The notes beneath the pieces were generated by a model. The model was not told where the DNA came from. It saw only the letters and a list, made by a program, of their open reading frames with translations, and did not search any database. Below, in pieces: positions 11,522 through 24,400 of a stretch of 64,000 bases of DNA (position 1 is the first letter of the stretch; each line of letters starts with the position of its first letter). A program made the position numbers and the translations under genes. The stretch lies in assembly GCA_034770075.1 (NCBI GenBank), contig CM068385.1:763700-827699 (forward strand), read 5' to 3'. Source of the stretch: Aralia elata. Taxonomy: Eukaryota; Streptophyta; Magnoliopsida; Apiales; Araliaceae.

Positions 11522-12089
11522 GGACCATTAATTATATATATTGATTGGGTGTATTTGCTGGGATATGTCAGAGATTAAATATCAAAACTATAACACATGG
11601 GATCTAAGTTCATGCTCTCAGCATGTAGTCTGACAACAATATATAATATTCTAATTAATTTGAGCGAGCCACTTGTCAAAATTAATGTTGAATACAACAT
11701 TGACGTAAAAAAATTGGCCTTCAGATGTCAGATGGAGATGACATGGCAGAAACTAAATTTCTAATGGTGGTGGATGATCACCAAGACAAGCACTTACATT
11801 TTATTCTGTACGTACGTGTCGACATGCAGCTAGCTGCCTAGCTAGCTTTGGTAAACATGAACACACACACACACACATATATATATGATCATGAACTCTC
11901 TGTCTCTGGTAAAGACATGCATGTTGAAGAAAAAGGGGTCCCACATGCGCATTTACGTACCATATATTCTTCTGCCACGGCTTGAACTTTTTGAGCTCAA
12001 GTGGCCTGGCCTGGAAAGAGATGCTGTTTAATTTTGATGAGCTAGCTGGCTAGCTTAGGGATGTAGGAGGACTCCAAAACATACATTTT
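11522..12089. other. Intergenic DNA
   Basis: AT-rich sequence with short palindromes (GCTAGC, GTACGTAC) and a short CA/TA repeat at 11862-11886. No gene or structured RNA was recognised. I looked for well-known plant miRNA sequences (miR156, 159, 160, 164-167, 171, 172, 390, 396) from memory and saw none. Confidence 0.45.
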
Positions 12090-12188
12090 TTTTTTTTGTT
12101 AATTTCCACGCTCACACTCAAGAATCGAACCCTTAACCTCGTAAAAATTATAAGGCAAGAGTTATCGCTGAGCCAAGAACCATACAAC
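12090..12188 (-). mobile_element. tRNA-derived SINE with 13-bp target duplication
   Basis: On the minus strand there is a Pol III A-box-like TGGCTCAGCGATAAC, about 40 bases later a B-box-like GGGTTCGATTC, and then a 3' A tail (the T run from 12087). Perfect 13-bp direct repeats AAACATACATTTT flank it (12077-12089 and 12189-12201). That is the full signature of a short tRNA-derived SINE inserted by target-primed reverse transcription. Confidence 0.75.
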
Positions 12189-12201
12189 AAACATACATTT
12201 T

Positions 12202-12662
12202 AAGCTTAGGAAACAATATAATGCAGCACACTGTTTCATCCGTTCTCGCTTATTTTTCAAACATTATAGAAACCTCAACCTGGTTCTGATTTCTGGTTCT
12301 AATTCTGATTAATAATGAGTAATAAATATTTCGTTCATATATAATTATGATCTGTGAAATAAACGTCTAAGAATCCCTTTCGCATTAATCCTAATAATGC
12401 AGATTTATGATCTCTAATCAAGAAATAGAAATATTATTAATTAAGTATGTTCCATTATTCAGATTAAGCATAAATTAATTGAGGTGCATGCTGTAATATA
12501 TAGGGGAGGGGTGCCCTACCTAGCTACTTAATTGGGAGAGATCGAGGAAGCTAGGATTGTCTTAGATTAGTGGCACATGCATGCATGCATGCATTATTGG
12601 TTAATTTAGTCTAATGAGAGGTACGTAGTACGTGGCTAGCTTGTCTCGTGGGATCCAATAAT

Positions 12663-12705
<43 letters not shown>

Positions 12706-13145
12706 CAATTAATAATAATACGACAATATTGAGTTGGACAATTGTCGTCATTTGCATTTATTTCTATTAATTTGGCTCATCTCTTTCTCTCCTTATCTTT
12801 GTTTTTTTCTTTCTTATAAAAATTTGATGTTATATTAAATCTCAAATTTGACTAGTTAAGAGAGAATATATGAGTTCAGAACAATTAATATTTTTTTTAA
12901 AGAAAAAAAATTATGATTGAAATATCTATTTTTTCCACTTTTGTGACTCATATATATGGCTAGAAATGAAAAAAAGAAAAAGGAATTAAGAGGCTTAATT
13001 TTGTTTCACAAAAGTCAGTTAACTTTCCTTTTATCTTTTTTTTTCTCTGACTTGGAATATAAAGAAAAAGATGAAAGAATCCGTATGTATATATGGGCCA
13101 TTTCTTTGCAGATTATTGTGTCGGCCGAACAACTCCAACTCCAAC

Positions 13146-13183
<38 letters not shown>

Positions 13184-14092
13184 GTACGTACGAGTGACTT
13201 GATTAACCACCCCCTTCCTAGTTCCTTTCAATAAATCAAGGCGCCGATTGTCAAATATTATTATACGACCCCAAACCCAAATAATTAATAATAATTAAAG
13301 GTATAAATAAAATTTTAAGATAAAGTGAAAAAAATGTACATTAAAATTCATTTCATTATTGGAGGAAGCAGCATATGGATGCCCCTATGACTTGGAATGA
13401 GGTTTGTTTATCCATTACTGTGTACGTAACGTACGTAGGTCAATTAACTAAATAAAAAATCGAATTTTTAGCATAATATTTATTATTTCAGCTCCAACAA
13501 TTAACTAAATATATGTGCCCCTCATAAGTCTTTTTTTTTTATAAATCCCGTTGCAAAGTCAAGCACAAACATGCCACGGCGTTAACACCCGACAAGAAGT
13601 ACATGTGGCTTGATCCTACTGGTTTGGGCTCTACAAAACTTGTAGCCAGCCCACCTCCAAGGAGACAGGGTGACCCCTCTCTCTGGTGGTGATCGCATGG
13701 GTCCTACGGATCCTGACCCACGTACATAGATATTTATTTATGGAGTATTTTTTTGAGTTAAAAAATAAGGGCATTTCCCGTCAATTGAAATTAAATATTT
13801 ATTGAGATGATTTTAAGGACGCACGCCACAATCAGATGCACATGCATCATGCATCATGCATGGCAATCTAACATAAACCAAACTCATGTTTGGTGTAACA
13901 TTGATTTCAGACGCACATGCATGGAATGGAGATTTAACATCAATAAAACACTTACTTATGTTTGGTGTAATTGATTCCAACATCAGAAAAGATGTTCACC
14001 TTTAATATTATTAATTGTTAATATAATTAGGTGATATTAGACGCAGGTACGTAGTCCCTTTGTTATATATAAATGATAAGATCATTTTTCTT

Positions 14093-14132
<40 letters not shown>

Positions 14133-14686
14133 AGGAGCTCTTCTTATCCTTTTCTATTTCTCTTCCTATTTTTTCTTTATACCCAATTCCTTTCATACCC
14201 TTAAATAGAGGATGGTTCATAATATTTATACCGGCCGTCGGAATAAAATATTTATTTAACAACATTATTACACTTATTTTAATAACATTTTCGATTGAAA
14301 ATCACAAAACTATTTTTTACTTTCTCCCAATTCCGTTTATACCCTTAAATAGGAAATCAAAGATCGACCCAGTTGTATCCTTCTCCTCCTTCCTAATAAA
14401 TTATTTGTACACTTACAATTACTAATTTTTATCGTATCACAATATATATATATATATTAGGAAAATAATCGTATTGTTAATAAGTACTGTATAGGTTCAT
14501 ATTTGTGGTTTCTGAAGAAACAAGGGTGCGAAATGCAAAAAAGCTCCAATAGAGGGAAAGCTAATGCCTAATAGCAGTGATAAAAAAAATAGAATATTAT
14601 TTTTACATGTGTTTATGATATTTTTATTTTATATTAATGTGAAAAAGAATTATATAAAAATATTAAAAATATATGTAAAAATATTA
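12202..14686. other. Intergenic DNA with microsatellites and small repeats
   Basis: No gene was found. It contains overlapping CATGCATG (RY-type) repeats at 12576-12594, (AT)n at 12664-12701, (GA)n at 13150-13179, a GC-richer patch with two short hairpins at 13625-13720, a diverged direct repeat containing ATGTTTGGTGTAA at about 13830-13900 and 13905-13990, and (AT)n at 14096-14129. Confidence 0.5.
13150..13179. repeat. (GA)n microsatellite
   Basis: About 15 GA units preceded by a short CTCCAA repeat. Open frames across it on both strands are low-complexity and are not genes. Confidence 0.9.
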
Positions 14687-14945
14687 CTCCCTCCGTCCCA
14701 AATTAATTGCTTTTCTAGGACTTTTTTAAGTCAAATTGACTATTTTTAAAATTAATAATTAAGCATATATAAATATATTTCTAAAATTATAAAAATTGAA
14801 ATTAGTAATAAATTGTATATACTTTCTTTTGGTTATAATATCTCCACCCATATGTTAGCAAAAATAGTAAAAAGATTAGTTTTAAAAATAGTCAATTTGA
14901 CTTTAAAAAGTCCTAGAAAATGTAATTAATTTGGGACGGAGAGAA
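14687..14945. mobile_element. Stowaway-type MITE
   Basis: Begins CTCCCTCCGTCCCAAATTAA after TA and ends TTGGGACGGAGAGAA before TA. Long inverted arms contain AAGTCAAATTGACTATTTTT. It is closely similar to the copies at 15932 and 37525. Confidence 0.85.
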
Positions 14946-15192
14946 TAATTCTTAAAAGAAAAGAAGCAGAGCTGTCAACATCGCATATGCTTACCACAGC
15001 CGCCGACATGGTTCACCACGTCATGGTGTAGTTATTAGATTAGACCCATAATGTAGAGGGAGAGAGATTGACAAATATAATTATTAATTAATTAATTAAT
15101 TAAGTAAGAATTCCTTTAATTAATTGGAGTCCTGTAAAACATAAAAAGATGTTTTAATGATTAGATTAATTCATGATTCTACGTTCTGATAT

Positions 15193-15355
15193 GATTTATT
15201 GAAATTGAAATTAAAAAAAAATAATAATTTAAGTGTGTTTTGGATACATATTAAAAGCAGGATTATATAGACGGCTGTATAATCCTGTTTTTGATACGTA
15301 TTCAAATCACACCTAAATCACTGTTTTTTTTTTAAATTTCAATTTCAATAAATTA
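15193..15355. mobile_element. Foldback MITE, near-complete hairpin
   Basis: The left arm (ATTTATTGAAATTGAAATT ... GTGTTTTGGATAC ... CAGGATTATA) is mirrored by the right arm around a centre near 15272 (AGACGGCTG). The whole 163 bp can form one long imperfect hairpin. A MITE is most likely; a small-RNA-producing inverted repeat cannot be excluded. Confidence 0.6.
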
Positions 15356-15931
15356 TATAAATTATTTAAAAATCAAATCAAAAAATAAAAAATAAAAAAA
15401 ATAATTTTTGGAGCGGTCTCCAAATTCCGGACTCCCTAAGATTATTGTTAGTGCGCAAGTGGGTGAAGTCAAAAAGCAAACCCTCCTCTCTTTTAATTCC
15501 TCATGATGATAATCATATGACTCCATTACAAATTGATAAAATTAATATGGCACCTTTTTTTTTTCCTCCTTGCAAAATGTTTGTGTTTATAATTTTGAAA
15601 TGTACCTTTAATTTTAAAATATAAAATATATTAGGAATTTAATTAGGACAAAACAAATGAAGATGAAAATAGTATATTATGATACGATAATCTTCCATAG
15701 AAGAAGCTAGTAATAACTACTATATACTCTTCTTTTCGTTACAAAATTAAAGATTAATCTGTTTTAAAATTAAATAATACTTTATTTTAAACTATAAAAT
15801 GGCACAAAGATCTTCATACGCCATTATTTACATTATATAAATAGATTTAATATTATTATTATATTTATAACAAATATTTAAAAAACACACATTTAATGCT
15901 ACATACAAAAACACACAAAAGTAAAATAGTA

Positions 15932-16188
15932 CTCCCTCCGTCCCAAATTAATTGCTCAGTTTTAACTTTTTAAAGTCAAATTGACCATTTTTAAAACTAA
16001 TCTTTTTACTATTTTTGCTAAAATATAAGTGAAGAGATTATAACCAAAAGAAAGTATATACAATTTATTACTGACCCCAATTTTTATAATTTTAGAAATA
16101 TACTTATATATGTTTAATTATTAATTATAAAAATAGTCAATTTGACTTAAAAAGTCAAAACTGGGCAATTTATTTGGGACGGAGAGAG
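15932..16188. mobile_element. Stowaway-type MITE
   Basis: Begins CTCCCTCCGTCCCAAATTAA after TA and ends with the inverted TTTGGGACGGAGAGAG. The right-hand TA is degraded. Same subfamily as the copies at 14687 and 37525. Confidence 0.8.
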
Positions 16189-16685
16189 GATTAAAGAGAG
16201 GAGATAAAAAGTATTATAGAAATAGGAGAAAAAAAATACTTTTAATATCTCTATTTTAGATTTGCGTGTGTTTTTGGATATGCACATAAATATATTCTAA
16301 AACAATGTCAAAATAATATTTTTTTAATTGTCACGCCCATATTTTAAATTTCCAAGAACACTTGTTACTGAGAGTTTTAATAGTATCAATCAATAAGATA
16401 AATAATGTAATTAGTTTCTGTGATGAAATTTACAACTAGACGGACGGACCCCTCCACTACACTACACTAGCAGAACAGAATACATAATCCAATCCACCAG
16501 TGCCGCCGGACCACGCCTACAGCTACTGTTCCTGCCACACTCAAATCTCAATCAAGATTCAAAACACTTGAAAACAAAAGGCTAACAACTTAGTCGTATG
16601 TTTATGTAATTATGTGGGTCTTTTCTCTAAATAGGTGAGGGTAATATGGTAAATAGAATGCGCTGATGATGGTCAACACTCAATA
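16189..16685. other. Intergenic DNA with a GC-richer patch
   Basis: Mostly AT-rich. A GC-richer island at about 16440-16560 (CGGACGGACCCCTCC ... GTGCCGCCGGACCACGCC) stands out from its surroundings, but no open frame or known motif explains it. Confidence 0.4.
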
Positions 16686-17372
16686 CTCCCTCCGTATCTT
16701 ATTATTGTCTTTTTAAAAGTGAACACACATATTAAAAAGAATAATTAATACCATGTTTCTTAGAGAGTATTTGTTTAGAGCTGAATGAGACTGAATGGCT
16801 GAATCGGTCAGCTATTCAGTGCGTTTGTTTTGAATAAAAATCGTCTAAATGGCTGAATCGGTCAGATTTTTGGACTAAATAGCTAAGTGTAATTTTTTTA
16901 GCTGAATGGACTGAATGACTGTTGAATGAAGTATTTTATATTTTTTTTGTTTACAATATTAACTATTATATTAAGTAATATTAAATAAATTTACAACAAT
17001 TTTGAATTTTTTCAGAGGGGTAAAATAATAAAAATTTGTTATTCAGATGTTTCAGATATGTTAATTATCAAACAATTTTTTTCATTCAACCATTCAGCTC
17101 ATTCAGATTACTTAAACATTCAGAACTATTTCATTCAGTTTTATCAAATACCACTTTAGTTAAAAATAACTTTAGACATCAATATTGTCCTTAAATTGAA
17201 AAAAAATGTGTTATTTATTAAGCAGAAAATAATGAGAGAACAAAAAATATATTTAATATTTGGGGTAATATTAAAAACTAAGCAATTAATATTTAATTAA
17301 AATTTGCAAACGACAAATATTAAAAGACAAAAATACTTCTTTAAAACGACATTTAAAAGGAGACAAATGGAG
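16686..17372. mobile_element. Degenerate Stowaway-like MITE split by a nested element
   Basis: The left end CTCCCTCCGTATCTTATTAT follows TA and the right end (rc CTCCATTTGTCTCC) precedes TA. The middle is occupied by a separate inverted-repeat element at about 16767-17152. Confidence 0.5.
16767..17152. mobile_element. Nested hAT-like MITE
   Basis: Left end GTATTTGTTTAGAGCTGAAT; right end rc GGTATTTGATAAAACTGAAT. CTGAATG/CATTCAG motifs repeat inside both ends. Similar ends occur at about 46733-47138. The superfamily call is tentative because no clean 8-bp duplication is present. Confidence 0.5.
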
Positions 17373-17880
17373 TAATATTTGTCCAAATTCCGATCATCTT
17401 TAAAATTTGTGGTTTAGTTGAGTATGTAAGGAGGATGGTAGGGTAACTATGAGTAATATATTAAAGTAATTACAATTACTACTACTCTAATACTATTAAT
17501 GTTCAATAATTAGATAAAAATTGTGCCATTTATTTAGACAAAATACTTAATAGATACTAGTATATTATAATTAATTAAAATTTTGTTTAAATAAATCTTG
17601 TATATTTGTCTAGGAGAATTTAAGCTCATTAATAATGTCACCGTAATAATTATATTATATTGTCAAAATAATAAATATTATTAAAAGTTTAAAATATTTT
17701 TAAAAATAAATATAAAAGTATTGTCAGATGAGTATTACATAATACTCCATTTGATTAGGTAACATAGATGTTATTCTGACATTATTAATTGTCTTTAATT
17801 AAAAAGCAATTAACACTTTGACCTCATAGGTTTAAATTTTAATTGGGTCATAATTAACCCATTGGGTTAGCCAAGAGGGG
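17373..17880. other. AT-rich DNA upstream of the ARF gene
   Basis: Very AT-rich. No gene, element or clear promoter motif was recognised; the distal promoter of the auxin response factor must start here. Confidence 0.4.
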
Positions 17881-18427
17881 CAATCTCCATAAATGGATTT
17901 GAGAAGAGAGAGAAGGTGAAAGAGAGGAGAGAGAGATTGTCTGGGAGATGTAGTGCAAAATAGGGGCCAAACTTTAGCATCGTTTTTGGTCTCTGCAACA
18001 CTTAACAAACATTTTCCATTTTTTTATTTAAATTTTGTTGAAATTCTTTCTTTGGTATCCTCACCTTTTCCGGTCACTACCCTGTTTCTATCTACAACAC
18101 TTTTCCGGTGAGCTTTCGCCGACGAGCATAGCCGGCCGGCAGATTCATACCCTTTTCTTAGTAACCCATTTTCCTAAAATTCCAAGCCTGTTTACCCTTT
18201 CCCTTTTCTTTCTTGAAAATCTTTTTTTCAGCTGAGAATAAAATAAATAATTTCTTTACCTGTTCCATTGAGCTCAGGGGAGCTAGAACAGTGCTCAGAT
18301 TTTAGTTATTCGAATCGTGAGATCGACTTTATGTATTGCCGGAAAGATGAAACTCCGGTAAGATTTTCCGATTATTTTAGCTTCAACACTAAGGGCGCTG
18401 AAGGATAAAAATCTCTGAATCACCTCA
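17880..18427 (+). promoter_or_regulatory. ARF proximal promoter and 5' leader with two uORFs
   Basis: A GA-rich stretch (17905-17935) precedes a pyrimidine-rich leader. Two overlapping uORFs lie just before the main ATG: 18331-18408 (25 codons, starting MYCRKDETPV) and 18347-18361 (ATG AAA CTC CGG TAA, 4 codons) in a different frame. Both end before the main start at 18428. Leaders of several Arabidopsis ARF genes carry uORFs that depress translation. The transcription start is not visible from sequence, so inclusion of the uORFs in the mRNA is inferred. An ATG at 18035 opens a longer frame (66 codons) that may lie in or upstream of the leader. Confidence 0.55.
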
Positions 18428-21400
18428 ATGAAGACACCGGCGAATGCTGCCGTAGCTGCTATGGCCACTCCCGGAGAAGGTCAAACTCTACTCTGTACTT
18501 TTCTCTCTAAAGATAAGCTTAGGAGACATTGGAACAACCGGAGAGTGGGTCAAAAAAGAAAAGAAAAAAGAAGCTGTTTGATTTGTCTTTTTCTCTCTGT
18601 TTTTCTTTACTAAGGTTTTTGGTCCCCTCTTCAGTTAAAAAAGAAAAGAAAAGCTTAAATATTTTCTTTTTGAATTGGGAAAAATTTAATTTTGGAAAGT
18701 CTTTGTAATGGTGGGTGAGTTGGGTCAATGAATTTTCGGTGGCCGGTGTAGTAATATTGACCGTCAGAACTCAGGTGCGTTTTCCTTTTATTATCAGGAG
18801 GAGGAGAAAAGAAAAGCATAATAAATACTGAGCTATGGCAAGCGTGTGCCGGGCCTCTGGTGAATTTACCGGCGGCTGGGACCCACGTCGTCTACTTCCC
18901 TCAAGGCCACGGTGAACAGGTTTATTTGTTTTTAATTAAATTTTTCGAAAAATAATAGTTGACATATCATTCCATGCATGAGCAGTTGCAGACTTGCAAT
19001 ATTTATGTAATTATGTAAACCCTCCATTTTTTAGTCACCTTAGCATTACTGACTCTTGAGTGTGCTCATGTAGTCATGTGCCATAGTGCGCAAATGTAGT
19101 GGGTTGGTGGATATGAAACCTTTTCTTGATATTGAATTACCCTTTTGACCTAGCCTTAGATTGTGATGGTTGTGTTGAAATTGATTAGCTTTTTAGGTAA
19201 AAACAAATATTCCATTGAGTTCTAACTACATTGGTCTTTTGTAGTACAACCAATTCGTTGCCTTTATTGCATACTACTTCACCCTGGCTGTATTGGTGTC
19301 TTAAAGTAGGAATTGTTCGCAATCCTGTGAAAAATATTTCATATGCAACAAGTAGTGTATATGGTGTCTCTAAATTTGGAATTGTGTGCGCTCATTTTAT
19401 CATGTGAAACTATTAAATACGGAATCAAGTAGGAGTGAAGAAGGCAGGTGATACATTATATTTTTCTTGCATTTATATGCTTATTATAGAGAATCAGAAT
19501 GCAACTCCATATGGGTAAAACCTATATCTTCAATAGTTCCGGAGATGTTTCTGTAATATTATTGTCACCATCATTATTAAACCGGTATAAGGTCATGCCC
19601 CACTAGTGAAGATGACACTAATTATTACTCACCTATCATTGAATATTAAAGGATGCAGTTGAGTAATTGCCATCAAAGCCTGAAGTTGATAGGGATGTTT
19701 GCAAGAAGAGTTACATAATTTATTGGTAAGCCTGGAAAAAGTATCATCGTCTCAATACTCTCAATACACATGCTTTGCTTGTTTGTTTCATTCAAATGCA
19801 TAAAACAGTTCAGCCAACAATGGAGATATGAAACGTATTTTTTTTACACTTTGCCCTCTTATGGTTCAGATATGAAGTTCATATTTAATGCTCTTGACAA
19901 GATAGGAAAAGTTTATTTGTGCTTTGCCCTCTTTTGATACACACTATATAGAGAATAAGCCAGTTTCGTAATGGGTGTATGATTGTAACCTGTGAAAATT
20001 TTCTGCTTTAATTTCCCTTTTGTTGCTTCTGGTGATAAAATTGTGTTTACTGATATGCGTGTAAAAATGCTCATTTTCAGGTTGCAGCATCCATGAGGAA
20101 GGACGTGGATGCACAAATTCCAAACTATCCTATTCTTCCCTCAAAGCTATTATGCCTCCTTCACGATGTCACATTGCACGTATGCTTCATTTAGTCTGTC
20201 TTCCCATTATAGAACATAAACTCCCGATGTTTATCACTTCTTCTCATTATTTATTACGACTTTCTTAACTTTGTCTTAGGCTGACCCTGAGACGGATGAA
20301 GTGTATGCTCAGATGACACTCCGACCTGTTCCTTCGGTATGAGCCGATTTCATTTTAATTAAGGATCCTTGTGCACTATTTTCTAATTTGGTTATTCAAA
20401 CCTAATATGTTTACAATTGGTGTGCAGTTCGACAAGGATTCGCTATTAAGATCTGATCTTTCAATGAAAGCTAATAAACCACAGACACAGTTTTTCTGTA
20501 AAACATTGACAGCAAGTGATACAAGCACTCATGGAGGATTTTCTGTTCCTCGAAGTGCAGCCGAGAAGATTTTCCCTCCTCTTGTATGCAACTTTATTTT
20601 GATTTCAATGTTCAAATTTGTTGATTTTAAACTGATATCGTGTATGTGTATAAGAAAGTGCTCATCTTTCATAGGATTCCACAATGCAACCACCTGCTCA
20701 AGAACTTGTTGCTAGGGATTTGCATGACAATGTATGGACATTTCGCCATATTTACCGCGGTAAGTTCATTTGGGGTGATTTTTGATCAATTAAAGATGAC
20801 TGTTATACTGCGATCTGCTTAACTTATGACACCAATGCCCTCATAATCCAGGGCAACCAAAACGTCACTTGCTTACAACTGGTTGGAGCCTGTTTGTAAG
20901 TGGAAAGAGGCTTTTCGCTGGTGACTCGGTGTTATTTATCAGGTAACATATTGATCATCTAATTATTTCTTTTTCTGTTCTTGATACCGATTATGTTGTC
21001 CTGATGAACTACATTTCCTATATAATATATTTATTTGAACCTTAATTTTCAATAATTGTGAACAGGGATGAAAAACAACAGCTTCTTTTGGGTATCAGAA
21101 GGGCTAACCGGCAACCCCCCAATTTATCATCATCCGTGTTATCTAGTGATAGTATGCATATTGGAATCCTTGCTGCAGCTGCCCATGCAGCTGCCAACAA
21201 TAGCCCGTTCACTGTGTTCTACAATCCGAGGTCAGTATGCATTTTTTATGTTAAACCTTTCTTATTAGATGCCAATGTCCTTAAATCATCTTTGCTGGCA
21301 GGACTAGTCCATCGGAATTTGTCATCCCTTTAGCCAAGTATTATACAGCAGTATGCAATAGCCAAATATCCCTTGGCATGCGCTTTTGGATGATGTTCGA

Positions 21401-24400
21401 AACTGAGTCAGGAAGAAGAAGGTATCAATATTCCTGAAGACGTTATTTCAACTTGGGTCCTTTGAATTGGCACATAAAGTTATTTACTTGGAAACACTGA
21501 TGACAGTTTGTTGTTTGATAACTGAAAATTAATTCAACTCGTCTTTTCAGTGTCTTTTTTTTTTCTTTACTTTTCCCCCCCTAGTTTTAAAAGCAGCTAA
21601 TATTCCCAAATTTGATCCACTTTACTGGGATTCCAGAATCTCTTTTTGCAAAACTATTCATAATATGGATTCAAATTATTTATTTCTTGATCCGCATGAA
21701 AGCTTAAATACATATATATACACACACCCTTTAATATAACAAATTATTGGCTCTGCAGGTATATGGGTACAATTACAGGCATCAGTGACCTGGATTCTGT
21801 GAGATGGAAGAATTCACAATGGCGTAATTTGCAGGTACAACTTAAAGAATATTTCTTGTTGATCTTTCTCATTCTGATGTAATTTGGTTGTTACTTATAC
21901 AAGCCACTGCTGTAATCACATATAATGCTCGTGTAGGTTGGTTGGGATGAATCAACTGCTGGGGAAAGACGAAATCGGGTCTCAGTTTGGGAGATTGAGC
22001 CTCTGTCAGCCCCATTTTTCATCTGCCCCACTCCCCCCCTTTTCAGATCTAAGCATCTGAGGCAACCAGGAATGCCAGGTACATCACTGCAAGTGGAACT
22101 GCTGTCAATTAGCCAGTGAATTATCCACAATGTTCTCTCGTCTATTTATTACTGTTGCTTGAGCCTCTGGTTTTGATATTTGACTATAAATGTTGACCCT
22201 CTTATCTGAAAGGCCCACCAATGTGTTGTGCTCTGTTAAAGTGGATGCAACAGCTGATCTTATTATTTAGTAATAAAGTAACAATGAAAAGAGCCCAGGG
22301 CTGATTTATGTTAGATGCTCTTTTTGTCATGTCATAGTCAAACTTTGACCTAAAAAAGCAACTTTCTTGTGGTCCTTGAATGTTGCATAGTGTCAATGTG
22401 CTGAGATCATGATTTTACCTATAAGATGCTCTGCCAGAAGAGCTACACTTTCTGCTGAAACAACAATTTGAAAACTAAAACCCATGTTTAATTTGAGAGT
22501 TATCTAACCCTTTAATGATGTTCTCTTTGCAGATGATGAAACTTCTGATCTTGACAACCTATTCAAGAGGACAATGCCTTGGCTTGGTGATGATTTATTC
22601 ATGAAGGATCCTCAGGCACTCCCTGGTCTAAGCCTAGCCCAATGGATGAACATGCAGCAAAACCCTTCCCTGGGTAACTCGGTACAGCCAAACTACTTGC
22701 ATCCCTTGTCCGGGTCTGTTCTGCAAAACCTTGCCGGGGCAGATCTTTCACGTCAATTAGGCCTGCGAGCACCACAAATCCCTGTGCAGAACAACATACA
22801 GTTCAATGCCCAGAGGACAGTCCATCAAGCACAACAGCTTGATCAACTTCAAAAGTTAGCATCCTCATCGCTAAACCCATTAAGCTCCATCATACAGGCA
22901 CAGCAACAGCAGCAACTACTATTGACTGATATTACCCAGCAGCAAAGACAAAATTACGTCAGTCAAACTTTGCCTGCAAGCCAAGTTCAAGCCCAACATC
23001 TGCAGCCACAGAGTCATGCCCAGAATCAGAATATATTTCAGCAGCAACCATCTATCCAAAACCATCAGCTACACGTAAACATTTCTCAGAACCTGCAGCA
23101 GCAGCAACAACAGCAGGTTGTGAATCAGATGCAACAGCAAAACTTAATTCAATCCCAGCAGCCTGATCAAACTAATCAACAATTACAGATGTCCGAGAAT
23201 CAAATACAGCTTCAACTTTTACAGAAGCTTCATCAGCAACAGCAGTCACTTTTAGCTCAGCAATCTGCTCTGCAGCAGCCTTCTCAATTGACACAACTAC
23301 AAGATCAGCACAAACAGACGTTAGATGCATCTCAGAGCTATTCTAGGTCCACAACAACTAGCCAAGTGCTGGAAATGCCTCAAACAACGTCCACCTTACT
23401 CCCTCAAACGCACATTATACCTCAGCAGATGACAAGAAATAATAGCCAGACAAATGTTCGGTTCTCCCATCCCCCCAAGCAATCAAAGCTCCAGCAGCAA
23501 CTCAGTGCACTGCCTGAATTTTCTGGGCATATAGGACACACTCCAACTTCAACAGCCAATCAGCTCTCTACAGTGGGCAGCAGCTTATTGACGGGAGCTG
23601 CAGGTGGAGGACAATCTGGGATTACAGATGATGTTCCATCTTGTTCCACATCACCTTCCACGAACAACTGGCCAAATGTGGCCATGACAACAAGAAATGG
23701 TATTAGCAGAGGTTCCATCTTGGGTGATGAGATAGCTCAGTCTTCTGCTACACTACTGAATTCCGGTTGTTTGGAAACATTTTCTGCCATTTCTAATATA
23801 GCTAAAGATTTGCAGCAAAAACCTGATATTACGTCTTCAGTGAACATATCCAAGAGTCAGAACCAAGGGTTTTTAACCCAACAAACATACTTAAATGCAG
23901 CTGGAACCCAAATAGATTACTTGGACAGTTCATCTTCAGCAACTTCGGTTTGCTTTTCTCAGACTGACTTACAGAACACTAATCCAGTGTGTTTCAATTC
24001 ACAGTCAATGTCGTTCAGAGGAACAAGTCATGATGGGGCAGTTCATGTTGATTCCAGAAACAATATTCCATTTGTGGCTAACATTGATAGCCAGTTGGGT
24101 CTGCCCATGATTCCCGACACTACGATTGCAAAGGGAATGGTTGGATCAGGGAAGGATTTTTCAAATAATGTATCTTCAGGTGGAGGTATGCTTTCCAGTT
24201 ATGAGAACCCTAAGGAAGCTCAGCCTGAGCTTTCATCATCAATTGTTTCCCAGTCATTTGGAGTCCCAGATATGGCATTCAATTCAATTGATTCCACAAT
24301 AAATGATAGCAGCTTCTTGAATAGCAACGCCTGGGCTCCAGCACCACAATTTCAGCGGCTGCGGACATACACAAAGGTATGTTGATTATGGAAAAAGCCA

